Shown here: piece after piece, positions 63,891 to 64,000 of the stretch | How positions within the stretch are numbered: position 1 is the stretch's first letter | Layout: each line of letters opens with the position of its first letter | Source: JBBROS01 sp965217935 | GTDB lineage: Bacteria; Pseudomonadota; Alphaproteobacteria; Acetobacterales; Acetobacteraceae | DNA: 64,000 nt | Assembly: GCA_965217935.1 (NCBI GenBank) | Contig: OZ244581.1 | Span: forward strand, 2,170,001-2,234,000 | Direction: 5' to 3' | The notes under the pieces: model-generated | What the model was told of the DNA's origin: nothing | The model's input: only the letters and a program-made list of their open reading frames with translations | The model's database searches: none | Program-made: the position numbers and the translations under genes

Positions 63891-64000
63891 CTGTTCGACG
63901 GCGGCGGCGATGCGTTCGGCGCGGGCGGCGAGCTGGCGCATCCGGTCCTGGGAGGCGACCTCCTCGGCGGGCGTCGTGCCGTTGCGGGCGGCGCGGATCT
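63885..64000 (-). CDS. zapA: cell division protein ZapA, 3' end only
   Basis: The frame is open to the window edge and ends at 63885. The visible C-terminus (IRAARNGTTPAEEVASQ, DRMRQLAARAERIAAAVEQQ) is helical, as in ZapA, and the position next to 6S RNA and the 5-FCL gene is the usual one for zapA. The N-terminal domain is outside the window, so the call rests on context and tail helix. Confidence 0.65.
   Translation of the reverse strand, partial: IRAARNGTTPAEEVASQDRMRQLAARAERIAAAVEQQ

Overview
The window is GC-rich DNA from an alphaproteobacterium, most likely a member of the Rhodospirillales and possibly of the Acetobacteraceae. The evidence is the gene order yebC-ruvC-ruvA-ruvB-ybgC-tolQ-tolR-tolA-tolB-pal-cpoB-tilS-ftsH-folP, a 6S RNA between the zapA and 5-formyltetrahydrofolate cyclo-ligase genes, and the many ABC and tripartite tricarboxylate transporters. 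The genus is inferred, not shown.

Layout, left to right. Positions 1-2467 hold the end of a metallo-beta-lactamase-fold hydrolase and a secreted alkaline phosphatase. An IS5-family element (2539-3412) follows; it has jumped into a copy of a dispersed two-hairpin repeat. From 16103 down to 4020 on the minus strand is one catabolic block: a branched-chain-amino-acid-type ABC importer, a bifunctional enoyl-CoA hydratase/3-hydroxyacyl-CoA dehydrogenase, a CoA ligase, a thiolase and an acyl-CoA dehydrogenase. Together these give uptake, activation and a full turn of beta-oxidation of an unknown acid. 16213-20269 carries a nitronate monooxygenase-like protein, a PHB-depolymerase-type esterase and an ABC exporter. 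20718-28818 is a sugar block: two ribose-type binding proteins, one ATPase, one permease, an SMP-30 lactonase, a xylose-dehydrogenase-like SDR and an aminotransferase.

28926-32752 is mixed accessory DNA: a Uma2 protein, a cyclic-nucleotide-phosphodiesterase-like enzyme, and a cytosine methyltransferase with its Vsr repair endonuclease but no visible restriction enzyme. 32893-39716 has a complete TctCBA system followed by a polyamine/iron-type ABC importer. 39884-43485 has an AhpD-like protein and a three-gene operon that matches the URC uracil-degradation pathway. 43525-47095 is a graveyard of IS5, IS3 and IS256 remnants. From 47369 onward the DNA is mostly conserved chromosomal backbone: folP, ftsH, tilS, the Tol-Pal envelope machine, the Ruv Holliday-junction resolvase, yebC, a YmdB-type phosphodiesterase, 5-FCL, 6S RNA and the end of zapA.

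The non-coding DNA is the most unusual part. I see three kinds of repeat. The first is a family of about 105-nt elements folding into two hairpins (3 copies, with covarying stem bases). The second is a family of hairpins sharing a CTGA..TCAGGGCGA core, found only in gaps between convergent genes. The third is three separate 24-25-bp tandem arrays at the 3' ends of genes; one of them appears to have pulled apart an ancestral 10-nt overlap between cpoB and tilS. There is also a long inverted repeat between ruvA and ruvB, with a partial relative beside livF.
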